Below are positions 37,101 through 45,748 of a DNA stretch of 64,000 bases, piece by piece. A model generated the notes under the pieces. That model was not told the origin of the DNA. It did not search any database and was given only the letters and a program-made list of their open reading frames with translations. The position numbers and the translations under genes were made by a program. The DNA comes from Paenibacillus sp. FSL R5-0341 (GTDB lineage: Bacteria; Bacillota; Bacilli; Paenibacillales; Paenibacillaceae), in the NCBI RefSeq assembly GCF_037975235.1, contig NZ_CP150241.1, positions 186,001 to 250,000 on the forward strand, given 5' to 3'. How positions within the stretch are numbered: position 1 is the stretch's first letter; each line of letters opens with the position of its first letter.

Positions 37101-39031
37101 GTCAGATAATATTAAGAAGATTAATTTTGCAAGGTATTTCTTTTAGAAGAACTATCGAATTCAATAAGGGCCTTACAATCATTAGCGGTGAAAAGACTTC
37201 AGGAAAATCATTAATATTAAGCTTGATTGATTATTGCTTAGGAAAAAGCGAAAAAATTGATCTAACTGTTCAAAAAGAATTGAATACTTATTGTGATCAA
37301 GTTTATCTTGAACTATTGATTAGTGACGAAATTATTACTCTTAATAGGGATTTGAAAAAAAATTTCGATAAGATAAGAATGTATTACTGTCCATTCAATA
37401 AAATAGAAGAATTCACTCCGAAAATTGTAATCATCAAAGAAGCAATGAACATTATCATGCAAAAATTAAGTATTAATGAGTACAAACTAATTAGACATAA
37501 ACAACACAGTACAGAAAAGGAAATTGAAGTAGTCTCTTTTAGAGACATATTTAGGTATGTGTACATACATCAACACAACCTAGGGACGGATAACTTTCTC
37601 GAAAATAACAGCGTTTTTAAAGCAAATAAAAATCCACATGCGTTTAAATTGATGTTTAACTTAATAGAAGTTGACAAAGATACATTAAATGAAAAAATAG
37701 TAGAGATTCAAAATCAAATTTCAGAAGCGAGAAAAGAGATAGTCGGTTTGATATCTTACCTAAGGGATCGGGATGCGGATGATCCTATAATGTTACAATT
37801 GAAGATCGATAGAGTAGAGAGAGAAATAGAAAATACAAAAAAAGAAAAGAAGGAAGTAGTTCAGAATAGTAAGTCTAATGAGAATAAAGAAAACCAGTTA
37901 TATATTAAACTGAAAAGAGATATAGAAGATATCTCAAATGAAATTTTTAATTTACGTAAAGAAGAGAAATCATTGAGTTTATCTATATCTTCAAAATTAC
38001 TTTTATTAGAAGAATATGAAGTAGAACTTGTTGAAATAAAAGAAACGTTAGAATTGAATTATAAGCTGATTATTGCTGATCAAACGCTTGAATGCCCTTT
38101 GTGTAACTCACAAATAACCCATACCCATACCAACTCATCATTAAATACTGGTGAAACAGAAATTGTTTTACAAAAGGCAAAAAAAGAGATTGAAGGTAAA
38201 AAAATTCTAGTTGCAGGTTTAATAGAGACTGAAAAAAAGAAAACAGAACAACTAAATTATGAAATAAGCAATCTTAATCAAAGACGTGAAATTTTTGATG
38301 AAGCAATTAAAGTTTTTAGCAAAAAAACAGAAGTTCCCTTCCTTTCTCAACTAGAAACTTTAAACAGCATGATTAATCGACTGACAAAAGATCAAGAAAT
38401 TCTTAGAGAAAGCATGAGAATCTACCATAAAATTGAGGAAAAAGAATCTCTTATTATTGCGCTAGGGTTAGAAGAAGAAAAATTAAAGGGCAGACTATCT
38501 GCCTTACAAGTAAAAGGTATAGAAAAAGATGAGATTCTTAATTTACTTGATATAGAGTACCGAAAATTTATGAAAAGATTAAAATATGATCCTCTTGATG
38601 AAACGTATATTCATAGAGAAAAATTTATCCCTTATTATAATGGAGCCAGTGTATATTCTCATGAAAGTGGAGGATTGCTAGAAAGCATGCAGTTATCGTA
38701 TCTCGGCGCTATTCTCAAAAGCAAGGAAGCTGGTTATGCTAAAGGTCATCCAGGTTTATTAATGTTAGATTCAATTAGTAAGTATGTAGGGACTCTGAAG
38801 AAAGATAGCAAGGAATCACATGTTGTCGAAGGGTCAACAAAAAATCAAGTTAGAGACCCAGAAGTTTATGAAGAGTTTTATAAAATTTTAGTTGAACTAG
38901 GCAATTACCATCAAATAATTCTTGTTGAGAATACGCCCCCGACTCAATATGATAGGGCTTATACTAAATATACTTTTTTCAATGGGAAAAATGGATTAAT
39001 AGATGAAGAAGCAAATGAAATAAAAGAATAG
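37097..39031 (+). CDS. SMC/Rad50-like ABC ATPase with zinc hook (DUF3732-like)
   Basis: This 644-residue ATPase has Walker A GEKTSGKS (residues 31-38), two long coiled-coil arms (about 195-330 and 355-470), a CPLC zinc-hook motif at residues 333-336 between them, the ABC signature ESGGLLESMQLSYLGA near 523, and Walker B GLLMLDS with Asp558. The residue after Asp558 is Ser, not the usual catalytic Glu, so ATP hydrolysis may be slow or absent. The layout is that of RecN/Rad50-like sensors used in ABC-three-component systems. The start is TTG 37097, 6 nt after AAAGGAGGG. A terminator follows at 39050. Confidence 0.85.
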   Translation: MSQIILRRLILQGISFRRTIEFNKGLTIISGEKTSGKSLILSLIDYCLGKSEKIDLTVQKELNTYCDQVYLELLISDEIITLNRDLKKNFDKIRMYYCPFNKIEEFTPKIVIIKEAMNIIMQKLSINEYKLIRHKQHSTEKEIEVVSFRDIFRYVYIHQHNLGTDNFLENNSVFKANKNPHAFKLMFNLIEVDKDTLNEKIVEIQNQISEARKEIVGLISYLRDRDADDPIMLQLKIDRVEREIENTKKEKKEVVQNSKSNENKENQLYIKLKRDIEDISNEIFNLRKEEKSLSLSISSKLLLLEEYEVELVEIKETLELNYKLIIADQTLECPLCNSQITHTHTNSSLNTGETEIVLQKAKKEIEGKKILVAGLIETEKKKTEQLNYEISNLNQRREIFDEAIKVFSKKTEVPFLSQLETLNSMINRLTKDQEILRESMRIYHKIEEKESLIIALGLEEEKLKGRLSALQVKGIEKDEILNLLDIEYRKFMKRLKYDPLDETYIHREKFIPYYNGASVYSHESGGLLESMQLSYLGAILKSKEAGYAKGHPGLLMLDSISKYVGTLKKDSKESHVVEGSTKNQVRDPEVYEEFYKILVELGNYHQIILVENTPPTQYDRAYTKYTFFNGKNGLIDEEANEIKE

Positions 39032-39049
39032 TATATATGCATGATCTAC

Positions 39050-39094
39050 AAAAAAGGCAAACCCTCTAAAGTTACAAAGGGATTGCCTTTTCCT
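39050..39094. terminator. Bidirectional terminator between the defence operon and pdxA2
   Basis: AAAAGGCAA...TTGCCTTTT with an inner CCC/GGG. A-run and T-run flanks serve both converging units. Confidence 0.85.
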
Positions 39095-39139
39095 TCTAAT
39101 GTATATATTACGTCAGAAGTATATATATCTAGAAAATAA

Positions 39140-40141
39140 TTAAACTTGATCCTTTGGCGCCAGTTCAATAGCAGAGCGGATGGCAGCCAGCATGCTTTTA
39201 TCATCGGCAATATTTTTGCCAGCGATATCGAAGGCTGTACCGTGGTCAACAGACGTACGGATGATACCACCTTTCAGGCCAACAGTGATGTTCACGCCTT
39301 CCTCGATGCCCATTACTTTGATCGGTGCATGGCCTTGGTCGTGGTAGCAGGCTACGACGATATCGAAGTCACCGCGACCAGCGCGGAAGAAGAGTGTGTC
39401 CGCCGGGAGTGGACCAACCACGTTAATGCCTTCCTGCTGTGCACGCTCAATGCCGGGCTGCAGCTTCTCTTCTTCTTCTCCATTACCGAACAAGCCGTTC
39501 TCTCCGGCATGAGGATTGATTCCGCATACGGCAACGCGCGGATTCTCAAAGCCTGCTTTTTTCAGCGTATCATGAGCTAGCTTCACGACGGTGTAGGTTC
39601 TTTCCGGATTAATACTCGCAATAGCATCGATCAGACCCATGTGTGTAGTCAGGTGAATAACTCTAAGATTAGGCGTGGTCAGCATCATCGAGAAGTCCTG
39701 CGTATCCGTCAGGTCAGCCAAAATTTCGGTGTGTCCCGGGTACAGGTGCCCCCCTTGATGCAAAGCTTCTTTGTTCAAAGGCGCGGTGCAGATAGAATGA
39801 ATCTGCTGCTTTTTGGCAAGATCAATGGCTTTGGCGAGAAATTGGAAAGCTGCATCCCCAGCCACGGCAGATACTTTACCGTATTCGAGATCCGCAGGAA
39901 CGAGATTCAGATCAATCACATCCACGGTACCAAATTCATACTTGGCTTCGGAAGGCTCTTGAATCGCGTTAACGTTCAGACTTGAGCCGATGACTGGCAA
40001 CACACGCTCCAGAATCTTCGCATCACCGATAACGAGTGGATTGCACTGATCGTACATCTCTTGATGACCCAGTGCTTTCATAATAATCTCCGGTCCAATA
40101 CCTGCTGCGTCGCCCATTGTAATTCCAATTGTAGGTTTCAT
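39140..40141 (-). CDS. pdxA2: PdxA-family 4-phospho-D-threonate dehydrogenase
   Basis: This 333-residue NAD-dependent dehydrogenase of the PdxA family has the opening GITMGDAAGIGPEI, metal-binding His residues in THMGLIDA and CYHDQGHAPIKV, and GINPHAGENGLFGNGEEE. Its start overlaps the stop of a four-carbon acid sugar kinase gene by 4 nt. That pairing defines the PdxA2 branch, which oxidises 4-phospho-D-threonate to dihydroxyacetone phosphate with loss of CO2, rather than the vitamin B6 branch. No pyridoxine genes are nearby. It is last in the permease-kinase-dehydrogenase operon. Confidence 0.88.
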   Translation of the reverse strand: MKPTIGITMGDAAGIGPEIIMKALGHQEMYDQCNPLVIGDAKILERVLPVIGSSLNVNAIQEPSEAKYEFGTVDVIDLNLVPADLEYGKVSAVAGDAAFQFLAKAIDLAKKQQIHSICTAPLNKEALHQGGHLYPGHTEILADLTDTQDFSMMLTTPNLRVIHLTTHMGLIDAIASINPERTYTVVKLAHDTLKKAGFENPRVAVCGINPHAGENGLFGNGEEEEKLQPGIERAQQEGINVVGPLPADTLFFRAGRGDFDIVVACYHDQGHAPIKVMGIEEGVNITVGLKGGIIRTSVDHGTAFDIAGKNIADDKSMLAAIRSAIELAPKDQV

Positions 40142-41433
40142 ACAAGAATACCCCCTTTTAATTTTTGAATCGCATGGATAAAGACATCGGGTTTGCCGAA
40201 TCCGCCTGCTTTGGTAACCACATGCAGATCATCAATCCCGATGAACTTGGAAATCGGCACGCCGATTTCAAGCTCATCCAGCAGCTCGAAGCCGCTAATA
40301 TTCCATTTCAGACAGATCTGTTTTGCCGTATCGCCACCGGTCATGGACACCCCTTTGAAAAGTCCCTCTTCCAACAATCTGGCACAGATCTCACCCATCG
40401 CAAGTACGATTTCGTTGCTGACTTCCGTGTGATTGAGACCTCGAATTTCGCCCGTTGCCCGTGCCAGTTCGATATCCACTTGTTCTGCGGTGGAGTAGAG
40501 GACGACATCTTGTCCTTCCAGTGCTTTGTCTCGGACCTCGTTATAGACACGTTCCATCTCTTCCGCGCGATCTGCGGTTGCGGATACTGCTTTGAAGGAG
40601 TGGAATGAAACGGATGCAATCTTAGATTGGCGCAGCAAGCGATACAATTGTTCGCGGGAGTTTTTATTTACGCTACCCACAACCGTCAGGATCGGACCGG
40701 GATTCTCGGGTATCGTGAGTTCGGTGGACTTGGATTCAAGCTCGAAGTGAGCAGGGAGGTAGTTGGCAATGCCAGCAGACCCTGCCCAGGCAAAGGTATA
40801 ATCCAGCTCGCGAGTCATTTGCAAGATCATCTCCAGATGCCGTTCTTCTGTAGAATCTACGAGTACATATGGAATGTTATTTTGCTTAAAATGTTCTAGT
40901 TTCGATTGAATGTGACCTTGGCCAACGTCCAGATCAGCAACCGTTATTTCGCCCACCTCATAATTCGTCTGTTGTTTCAGCAGGTCCGGAAGGTAGGAAA
41001 GAGTTACGGGCGTCTTTGGATCATTCGCAATCTCGGTTTCCGCGAGCGGAACGCCGTTCAGATAATGAATCCCCTCATGGATGGTACGGTTATTTTTTGG
41101 ATAACCCGGAGCGATCATCATGAAATCAGGTTTGACGACATCATACAGGGCATCAATCTCGATGCCGATATTTCCACGCATGGTCGAATCCATCTTTTTG
41201 AAAATCGTCTCAAACCCAATGTTCTTCAGCAATTCAGCAGCCTGATATACACGGTTATACGCTTCCTGTGAGGATATGGAACGACTATCTGTATCAAAGA
41301 CGACGGCATCGTAACGTGTAAGAGGGCCTTCATCCATATTAAAAAGAACACTGGTTTTCAAGCCATGACGGGCAAGCTGCACCCCGCTGTCATTGGCACC
41401 GGTCAAATCATCTGCAATAATGGCTAATTTCAT
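40138..41433 (-). CDS. dtnK: Four-carbon acid sugar kinase, D-threonate kinase type
   Basis: This 431-residue DUF1537-type kinase has an N-terminal substrate domain (AIIADDLTGANDSGVQLA, FDTDSRS, FKKMDSTMRGNIG, IAPGYPKNNRTI) and a C-terminal nucleotide domain (VVGSVNKNSREQ, SMTGGDTA). It would phosphorylate D-threonate (or a similar four-carbon acid) at C4, giving the substrate of the coupled PdxA2 enzyme. The ATG at 41433 lies 9 nt after AAGGAGG; the open frame continues upstream without a ribosome site. The exact substrate cannot be read from the sequence. Confidence 0.88.
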   Translation of the reverse strand: MKLAIIADDLTGANDSGVQLARHGLKTSVLFNMDEGPLTRYDAVVFDTDSRSISSQEAYNRVYQAAELLKNIGFETIFKKMDSTMRGNIGIEIDALYDVVKPDFMMIAPGYPKNNRTIHEGIHYLNGVPLAETEIANDPKTPVTLSYLPDLLKQQTNYEVGEITVADLDVGQGHIQSKLEHFKQNNIPYVLVDSTEERHLEMILQMTRELDYTFAWAGSAGIANYLPAHFELESKSTELTIPENPGPILTVVGSVNKNSREQLYRLLRQSKIASVSFHSFKAVSATADRAEEMERVYNEVRDKALEGQDVVLYSTAEQVDIELARATGEIRGLNHTEVSNEIVLAMGEICARLLEEGLFKGVSMTGGDTAKQICLKWNISGFELLDELEIGVPISKFIGIDDLHVVTKAGGFGKPDVFIHAIQKLKGGILV

Positions 41434-41529
41434 GCAGTCATCCCTCCTTTGTAAGCACAATTTAATAAAAAGTCCGTTCAGATCATCCATTAAGCACAGA
41501 TTAAGCACATTAGTTCAGGAGCAAACCCT

Positions 41530-42516
41530 TTATGTGCTTGGTCGTTGATTGTATTTCTCGACTCCACCTGATTTCTCCAGTCGTTTGGAGAGGAACCCGA
41601 TGAAGATCGGCAACAGGATGGCTGTAGTAACAACGCTCGCCGCAATCTGCACCGTAGCAATCTCGGCAATCGGGCCAAATGAAGCATTAGCAGCCACGAT
41701 GGCAGCAGGTGTACCTACCGCATTACCAGCGGTTGAACCTTCGGAAGCACCAACGATGGGGTTCCAGCCAATGGCTTTAAAGAGCAGGTATCCAATTCCG
41801 CCTGTGAGAAGTACGGTCAGAACACCAAGCATGATTCCGCCAAGTCCACCTTGGATAATCGAGGAGAAGTTGATTCCCATACCCAGTGAGAAGGCGAAGA
41901 ATGGAACAAGTTTGTCGCTGCCTTTGTGCAGCCACTCCGCCAGATTGCGGTCCAGATTACCAATAATGACACCAACGATGAGCGGAAGCAATACAGCAAC
42001 GAATGCCATGGGAGAGAACATGCCGTTGGCGAAACCCATTGCACCGAAGATGGAGAGCGCTACCATGGTCAGGAATGGACCATCGCTGAGCGCGAGGAAT
42101 GGATAGGCTGCTTTATCATCTTCTTTACCGTATTGACCAGCGAGTGCGATGTAAAGACCACCGTTAGAGTTGGTCATCGCAGCGATAATGGCAAGTGGGG
42201 CCAGACCCAGGAATAACCCGCTTGAGTCTGCAAACAAAATGGCAACGAGACCAAGTGCTGCACCGATCGCCCACTTGACGACAAGCAAGGTAACACCCTT
42301 GCCGACGGACGAACCAGCTGTTTTGAACGTAATCTGTGTACCGGCAATTAACAGGAACAGTGCAATCAATGTACTGGAACTGTTAACGAAGAGAGCTTCC
42401 GTGAATCCGCCAATGCGCAAGGCATTTGGGAAGAATGTATTAATGGTTGCACCGAGTAACAGAGGAACGACCATCATACCGCCAGGGATGCGATCTAAAG
42501 TTGCTTTAATGTTCAT
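41530..42516 (-). CDS. kdgT: KdgT-type 2-keto-3-deoxygluconate/acid-sugar permease
   Basis: This 328-residue integral membrane protein has about ten hydrophobic helices and the length of E. coli KdgT. Typical segments are RIPGGMMVVPLLLGATINTFFP, LAPLAIIAAMTNSNGGLYIALAGQYG and GASEGSTAGNAVGTPAAIVAANASFG. KdgT imports sugar acids by proton symport. In this operon its natural substrate is more likely D-threonate or a related four-carbon acid, because only threonate-type enzymes follow. AAGGAG precedes the ATG. A cre-like site lies 32 nt upstream of the start. Confidence 0.9.
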   Translation of the reverse strand: MNIKATLDRIPGGMMVVPLLLGATINTFFPNALRIGGFTEALFVNSSSTLIALFLLIAGTQITFKTAGSSVGKGVTLLVVKWAIGAALGLVAILFADSSGLFLGLAPLAIIAAMTNSNGGLYIALAGQYGKEDDKAAYPFLALSDGPFLTMVALSIFGAMGFANGMFSPMAFVAVLLPLIVGVIIGNLDRNLAEWLHKGSDKLVPFFAFSLGMGINFSSIIQGGLGGIMLGVLTVLLTGGIGYLLFKAIGWNPIVGASEGSTAGNAVGTPAAIVAANASFGPIAEIATVQIAASVVTTAILLPIFIGFLSKRLEKSGGVEKYNQRPST

Positions 42517-42547
42517 AGTAGTAGCTCCTTATGAAGTAATCGTTTTT

Positions 42548-42561
42548 ATGAAGCGCTTGCA
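42548..42561 (-). promoter_or_regulatory. cre-like catabolite-response site upstream of kdgT
   Basis: The minus strand reads TGCAAGCGCTTCAT, which keeps the AAGCGCTT core of CcpA sites but departs from the consensus at four outer positions. Its place just before a carbon-catabolic operon makes CcpA control plausible. Confidence 0.4.
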
Positions 42562-42661
42562 GGGATTATGTTATCCCATATCGTTTAATATAGCAACATT
42601 AAATTATTGTAAATTTAAAATACATACGTAACTGTTTAAAAATGCAACACATAAAGGCGAG

Positions 42662-42699
42662 AAAAAAGACGTAAACTTAAAGTTAATCTTTAAGTTTAC
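42662..42699 (-). terminator. Terminator overlapping the end of the PrpR_N regulator gene
   Basis: A perfect 12-bp stem (GTAAACTTAAAG/CTTTAAGTTTAC, loop TTAAT) includes the last codons and stop, then a T-run on the minus strand. Confidence 0.85.
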
Positions 42700-44365
42700 G
42701 CCATAATGTGGCCCGGTTAATCCCCAGACGCTCTGCGGCCTTCGATTGATTATTATTTTCCTCCTGGAGCACGAACTGAATAACTTCCTTTTCGATGTCC
42801 TTCAGAGTTCCATTCAACTTCATTTGGCTTGAAAGAGGTTGTTGATCCAGTAAACGAGACAAGGTAGCGGTGGTAATTACATACTCCTGTTCATTGAGTG
42901 CAGCCTGCTTGATCAAATGTTTCAACTGGTTGACATTCATATGTGTGATCTGATCCCGGATCAGCTGTAGTGCATCTTCTTTTATTCTCACCGCAGTAGT
43001 TCCGTATTTCTGGTAATAACCCGTAAGGAAATGCTGCATCAGTGGAGCCAGATCCTCTGGTCTATCCGCAAGATTTGGCATCATGATCGTATTAAGCTCT
43101 AAGTCGAGTGACCATAGGGGGTTCAATGCCTGCTCCCCGAGTATAAACACGCCAATCTGGCTTTGAAGGCAGCTCTGGATAAAAGAGAGCAACTCCTCAT
43201 CTTCCATACGTGCTTCCATACGGTTAATCTCTACATTCCGAACCTTGGCTAGTGGTATCTTGTGCAAATGACCGGGCGGAACTTGCGTGAGATCAATCTG
43301 TAATAGCAGCCCACCACCGGAGTACATCTGATGAATATGTTTGACCAGAAAAGATTTACCGGAATCCGCTTCACCCAGCAGATAGATCGGTTCATGATGC
43401 TCGTAGAGTGCCCGAATGTTCTTCAATACCGCCTGCATGGCAGGGGATTCTGCAACGATAGGTTCCATCGATGCGTCCGTGAACGTTGTTATGCCGAATT
43501 GTGCAAAGGCATAAGGTTGTCCTTTTTCCAGCATATATACCTTGTAGCTCTTGTTGTCCAGGGTCGTTTCATAGGCGTTAACCGTGAGCTGGTAATCGTC
43601 CACGATAAACACATTTTGGATCTGGGATTGATGGAAATCCAGGCTGGTGTTGGTCAGATACATATGATTATCGGTTAGCGGATTTTTCTCAAAATCGGTC
43701 AGGTTCTCGAATACGACTTCATTCCGTTCATTTAAAATAAGTAAATTGGGATGTTCCTGTGTAACCAGGTCATTCAGTATGATCGATATCGCATGATTTT
43801 TGCTCAAATAACGGTAGACCAGCTGCGCATCCTCCATGGCTCTAAGGATAGATTCCTGGCCAGATTGGATTAACAATCCCTCCAGACCATAGGTCTTCGC
43901 GGTGTTGACGGTGATCACATCCCCGACAATCTGGCGGTAACCAGAAGCCTTCAACTCCAAGAGCAATCGTGCCACATCTTCCGAGCTATGTATGGTATAG
44001 ACCTTGAGGGGCAGATCCATCAGATCAATAATCGATTGTGCACCAGAGGTGATGTTGGAGAAGCCAACGATGGCTGTTTGGCCGTTAAATTGGCTTGCCA
44101 GTGTAAGCGAACGAATCATATCATAGCCTGATAGCTGCACATCGATGACGGGAATGGTCACTGCTTTCTTAATCAGTTGGGCGGTTCCGCCGCGGCTGAT
44201 GATAATCTCCGCACCGTTTTTCTCAGCTTGGGTTGCTAATTCCACACCGTTCGCCAAATCGCCCACGTCCGTCTGAATGGCCAACTGGGGAAAACGAGGA
44301 ATGCACTCTTGTATAATAGGAATCATCGATTCGTAAGGAGCGATAAAGTGAACTCGTGTACGCAT
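42683..44365 (-). CDS. PrpR_N-type regulator with degenerate AAA+ domain and Fis HTH
   Basis: This 560-residue regulator has an N-terminal PrpR sensor domain (residues of about 1-180; AEKNGAEIIISRGGTAQLIKK, IPVIDVQLSGYDMI), a PAS-like middle, an AAA+-like region with Walker A GEADSGKS, and a C-terminal Fis-type HTH (NNQSKAAERLGINRATLWRKL). The GAFTGA loop that contacts sigma-54 is missing and the AAA+ core is eroded, so it is unlikely to be a classical sigma-54 activator. The ATG at 44365 has AGGA about 6 nt upstream and starts directly with the sensor domain; the frame extends further without support. It probably controls the adjacent kdgT-dtnK-pdxA2 operon on the same strand. Confidence 0.85.
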   Translation of the reverse strand: MRTRVHFIAPYESMIPIIQECIPRFPQLAIQTDVGDLANGVELATQAEKNGAEIIISRGGTAQLIKKAVTIPVIDVQLSGYDMIRSLTLASQFNGQTAIVGFSNITSGAQSIIDLMDLPLKVYTIHSSEDVARLLLELKASGYRQIVGDVITVNTAKTYGLEGLLIQSGQESILRAMEDAQLVYRYLSKNHAISIILNDLVTQEHPNLLILNERNEVVFENLTDFEKNPLTDNHMYLTNTSLDFHQSQIQNVFIVDDYQLTVNAYETTLDNKSYKVYMLEKGQPYAFAQFGITTFTDASMEPIVAESPAMQAVLKNIRALYEHHEPIYLLGEADSGKSFLVKHIHQMYSGGGLLLQIDLTQVPPGHLHKIPLAKVRNVEINRMEARMEDEELLSFIQSCLQSQIGVFILGEQALNPLWSLDLELNTIMMPNLADRPEDLAPLMQHFLTGYYQKYGTTAVRIKEDALQLIRDQITHMNVNQLKHLIKQAALNEQEYVITTATLSRLLDQQPLSSQMKLNGTLKDIEKEVIQFVLQEENNNQSKAAERLGINRATLWRKLKD

Positions 44366-44595
44366 AATTTTCCTGCCTTTTATAGAAATCATTGATCCCC
44401 TTATTATAGCCAACTTGCGGATGAATGGCACCTATGGGAGAACCAACACGGCCATGCCTGTAAAAATACCTAAGGGGTATGTCGCCATAACTCTTCGAGT
44501 TGAATGTGATGAAGTGCACTGAATCGAATCCTTAACTATTTCAAAATTAATGGATAATTGCACACGATAAGTATAGAGAAATGAGGAAATTTCAT

Positions 44596-44814
44596 ATGGG
44601 AGATATTCATAAAGTGGCTGAACCGGATCACATCATTAAGGATGTTGTCGGAAAGTTCCCGTGCAGGGTGCTGTGGAGTGAGGGCCGTCCATGTTTGGAG
44701 TATCAGAGGGAAGAGGATGTAGCTCTAATCACAGAATACGTCCGCACGACGTATAACGTTGAGCTGTTGGATGTGTTTTTCACAGCGGTGGAGAGTCTTT
44801 TGGTTGAACCGTAG
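44596..44814 (+). CDS. Small protein of unknown function
   Basis: The product is 72 residues, acidic, with a mixed alpha/beta pattern (HIIKDVVGKFPCRVLWSEGRPCLEYQREEDVALITEYVRTTYNVELLDVFFTAVES shortened here to its main features): two Cys, a central beta hairpin and a C-terminal helix. I do not recognise a family. GAGGAA at 44583-44588 fits the ATG at 44596 better than the in-frame ATG at 44581, which lies within it. It stands alone between the PrpR_N regulator and the pspA operon. Confidence 0.5.
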   Translation: MGDIHKVAEPDHIIKDVVGKFPCRVLWSEGRPCLEYQREEDVALITEYVRTTYNVELLDVFFTAVESLLVEP

Positions 44815-44933
44815 TTAGGTAGGGAGCTGTAGAGTTTATATAAGGTCATCAGGCGACACTATAAGTGCTCGTCTTTTCTTATATTACGCTATTATAGTAT
44901 GGATTTGGATCGTATTAACTCCACTTGCCATCG

Positions 44934-44959
44934 TGAAATGTGAAACGTATGTCGCCGTA
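44934..44959 (+). promoter_or_regulatory. ECF sigma-W-like promoter of the pspA operon
   Basis: TGAAAT at 44934-44939, a 16-nt spacer, then CGTA at 44956-44959. The sigma-W consensus is TGAAAC-N16-CGTA, so only one position departs. The homologous B. subtilis ydjFGHI operon is a known sigma-W target. Transcription would start about 40 nt before the pspA start. Confidence 0.65.
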
Positions 44960-45007
44960 TTCATGTATTATAGTATACATATGAACTTTTCGGAGGAGGA
45001 ACAAGTC

Positions 45008-45712
45008 ATGGGAATCTTATCGAGGTTTAGAGACGTGATGAAGGCCAATGTGAACCACATGCTGTCTCGGGCGGAAGACCCGGAGAAGAGTGTGAATGAG
45101 TATATGCGCAGCCTGAGCAGTGATCTGGGTCAGGTGAAGGCCGAGACAGCAGCGGTGTTGTCAGATGAGAGCCGGGCGAAGCGAGCATTGGATGAGTGCA
45201 GTGCCGAGGTCAAGAAATTACAGCGGTACGCTGAGAAATCAGCGGAGTCGGGAGACGAAGACAAGGCACGTGGTTTTCTGGAGAAGAAAGTGAAGCTGGC
45301 TGACAAAATGAACGAATTGCAGGCTGCCTATGAACGGGCTTCCGCCAAAGCCAAGATGATGAAGCATATGAATGACAAGCTCGTTGCAGATTTGGGGCAA
45401 CTGGAAGCGCGGCATGCAGAACTGAAAGGCCGAATGGCAGATGCGAAGGCTCAGCAACAGGCCAACGAACGGAATGCATCTGCGGGCAGAGCTGATGCTG
45501 CATTGAAGGCCATGGAAGACAAGGCGAATCAGGCGCTGAACGAAGCAGAGGCTTTGGCAGAACTACGCGCTGGGGCACAGGAAGATGACTTGGACGAATT
45601 AATAGCCCAGTTGGAGAGGGACATGAACGCAGATACGGGTAATAATGAGAGTGCGTCGCCAAGTGCGGAGGAAGAACTCGCAGCGATTCAGGAGAAGTTG
45701 AAGAATAAGTAA
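45008..45712 (+). CDS. pspA: PspA/IM30 family envelope-stress protein
   Basis: PspA/IM30 proteins are ESCRT-III-like membrane-remodelling proteins that protect the membrane under stress. This 234-residue version has an N-terminal amphipathic helix (MGILSRFRDVMKANVNHML), then almost continuous coiled coil (PEKSVNEYMRSLSSDLGQVKAE, DEDKARGFLEKKVKLADKM, and on to residue 185). GGAGGAGGAAC precedes the ATG at 45008. It is the first of four genes matching B. subtilis pspA-ydjG-ydjH-ydjI, behind a sigma-W-like promoter. Confidence 0.93.
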   Translation: MGILSRFRDVMKANVNHMLSRAEDPEKSVNEYMRSLSSDLGQVKAETAAVLSDESRAKRALDECSAEVKKLQRYAEKSAESGDEDKARGFLEKKVKLADKMNELQAAYERASAKAKMMKHMNDKLVADLGQLEARHAELKGRMADAKAQQQANERNASAGRADAALKAMEDKANQALNEAEALAELRAGAQEDDLDELIAQLERDMNADTGNNESASPSAEEELAAIQEKLKNK

Positions 45713-45748
45713 TACGTTATACCATTTCGTTAACATTGAGGTGAGCAG

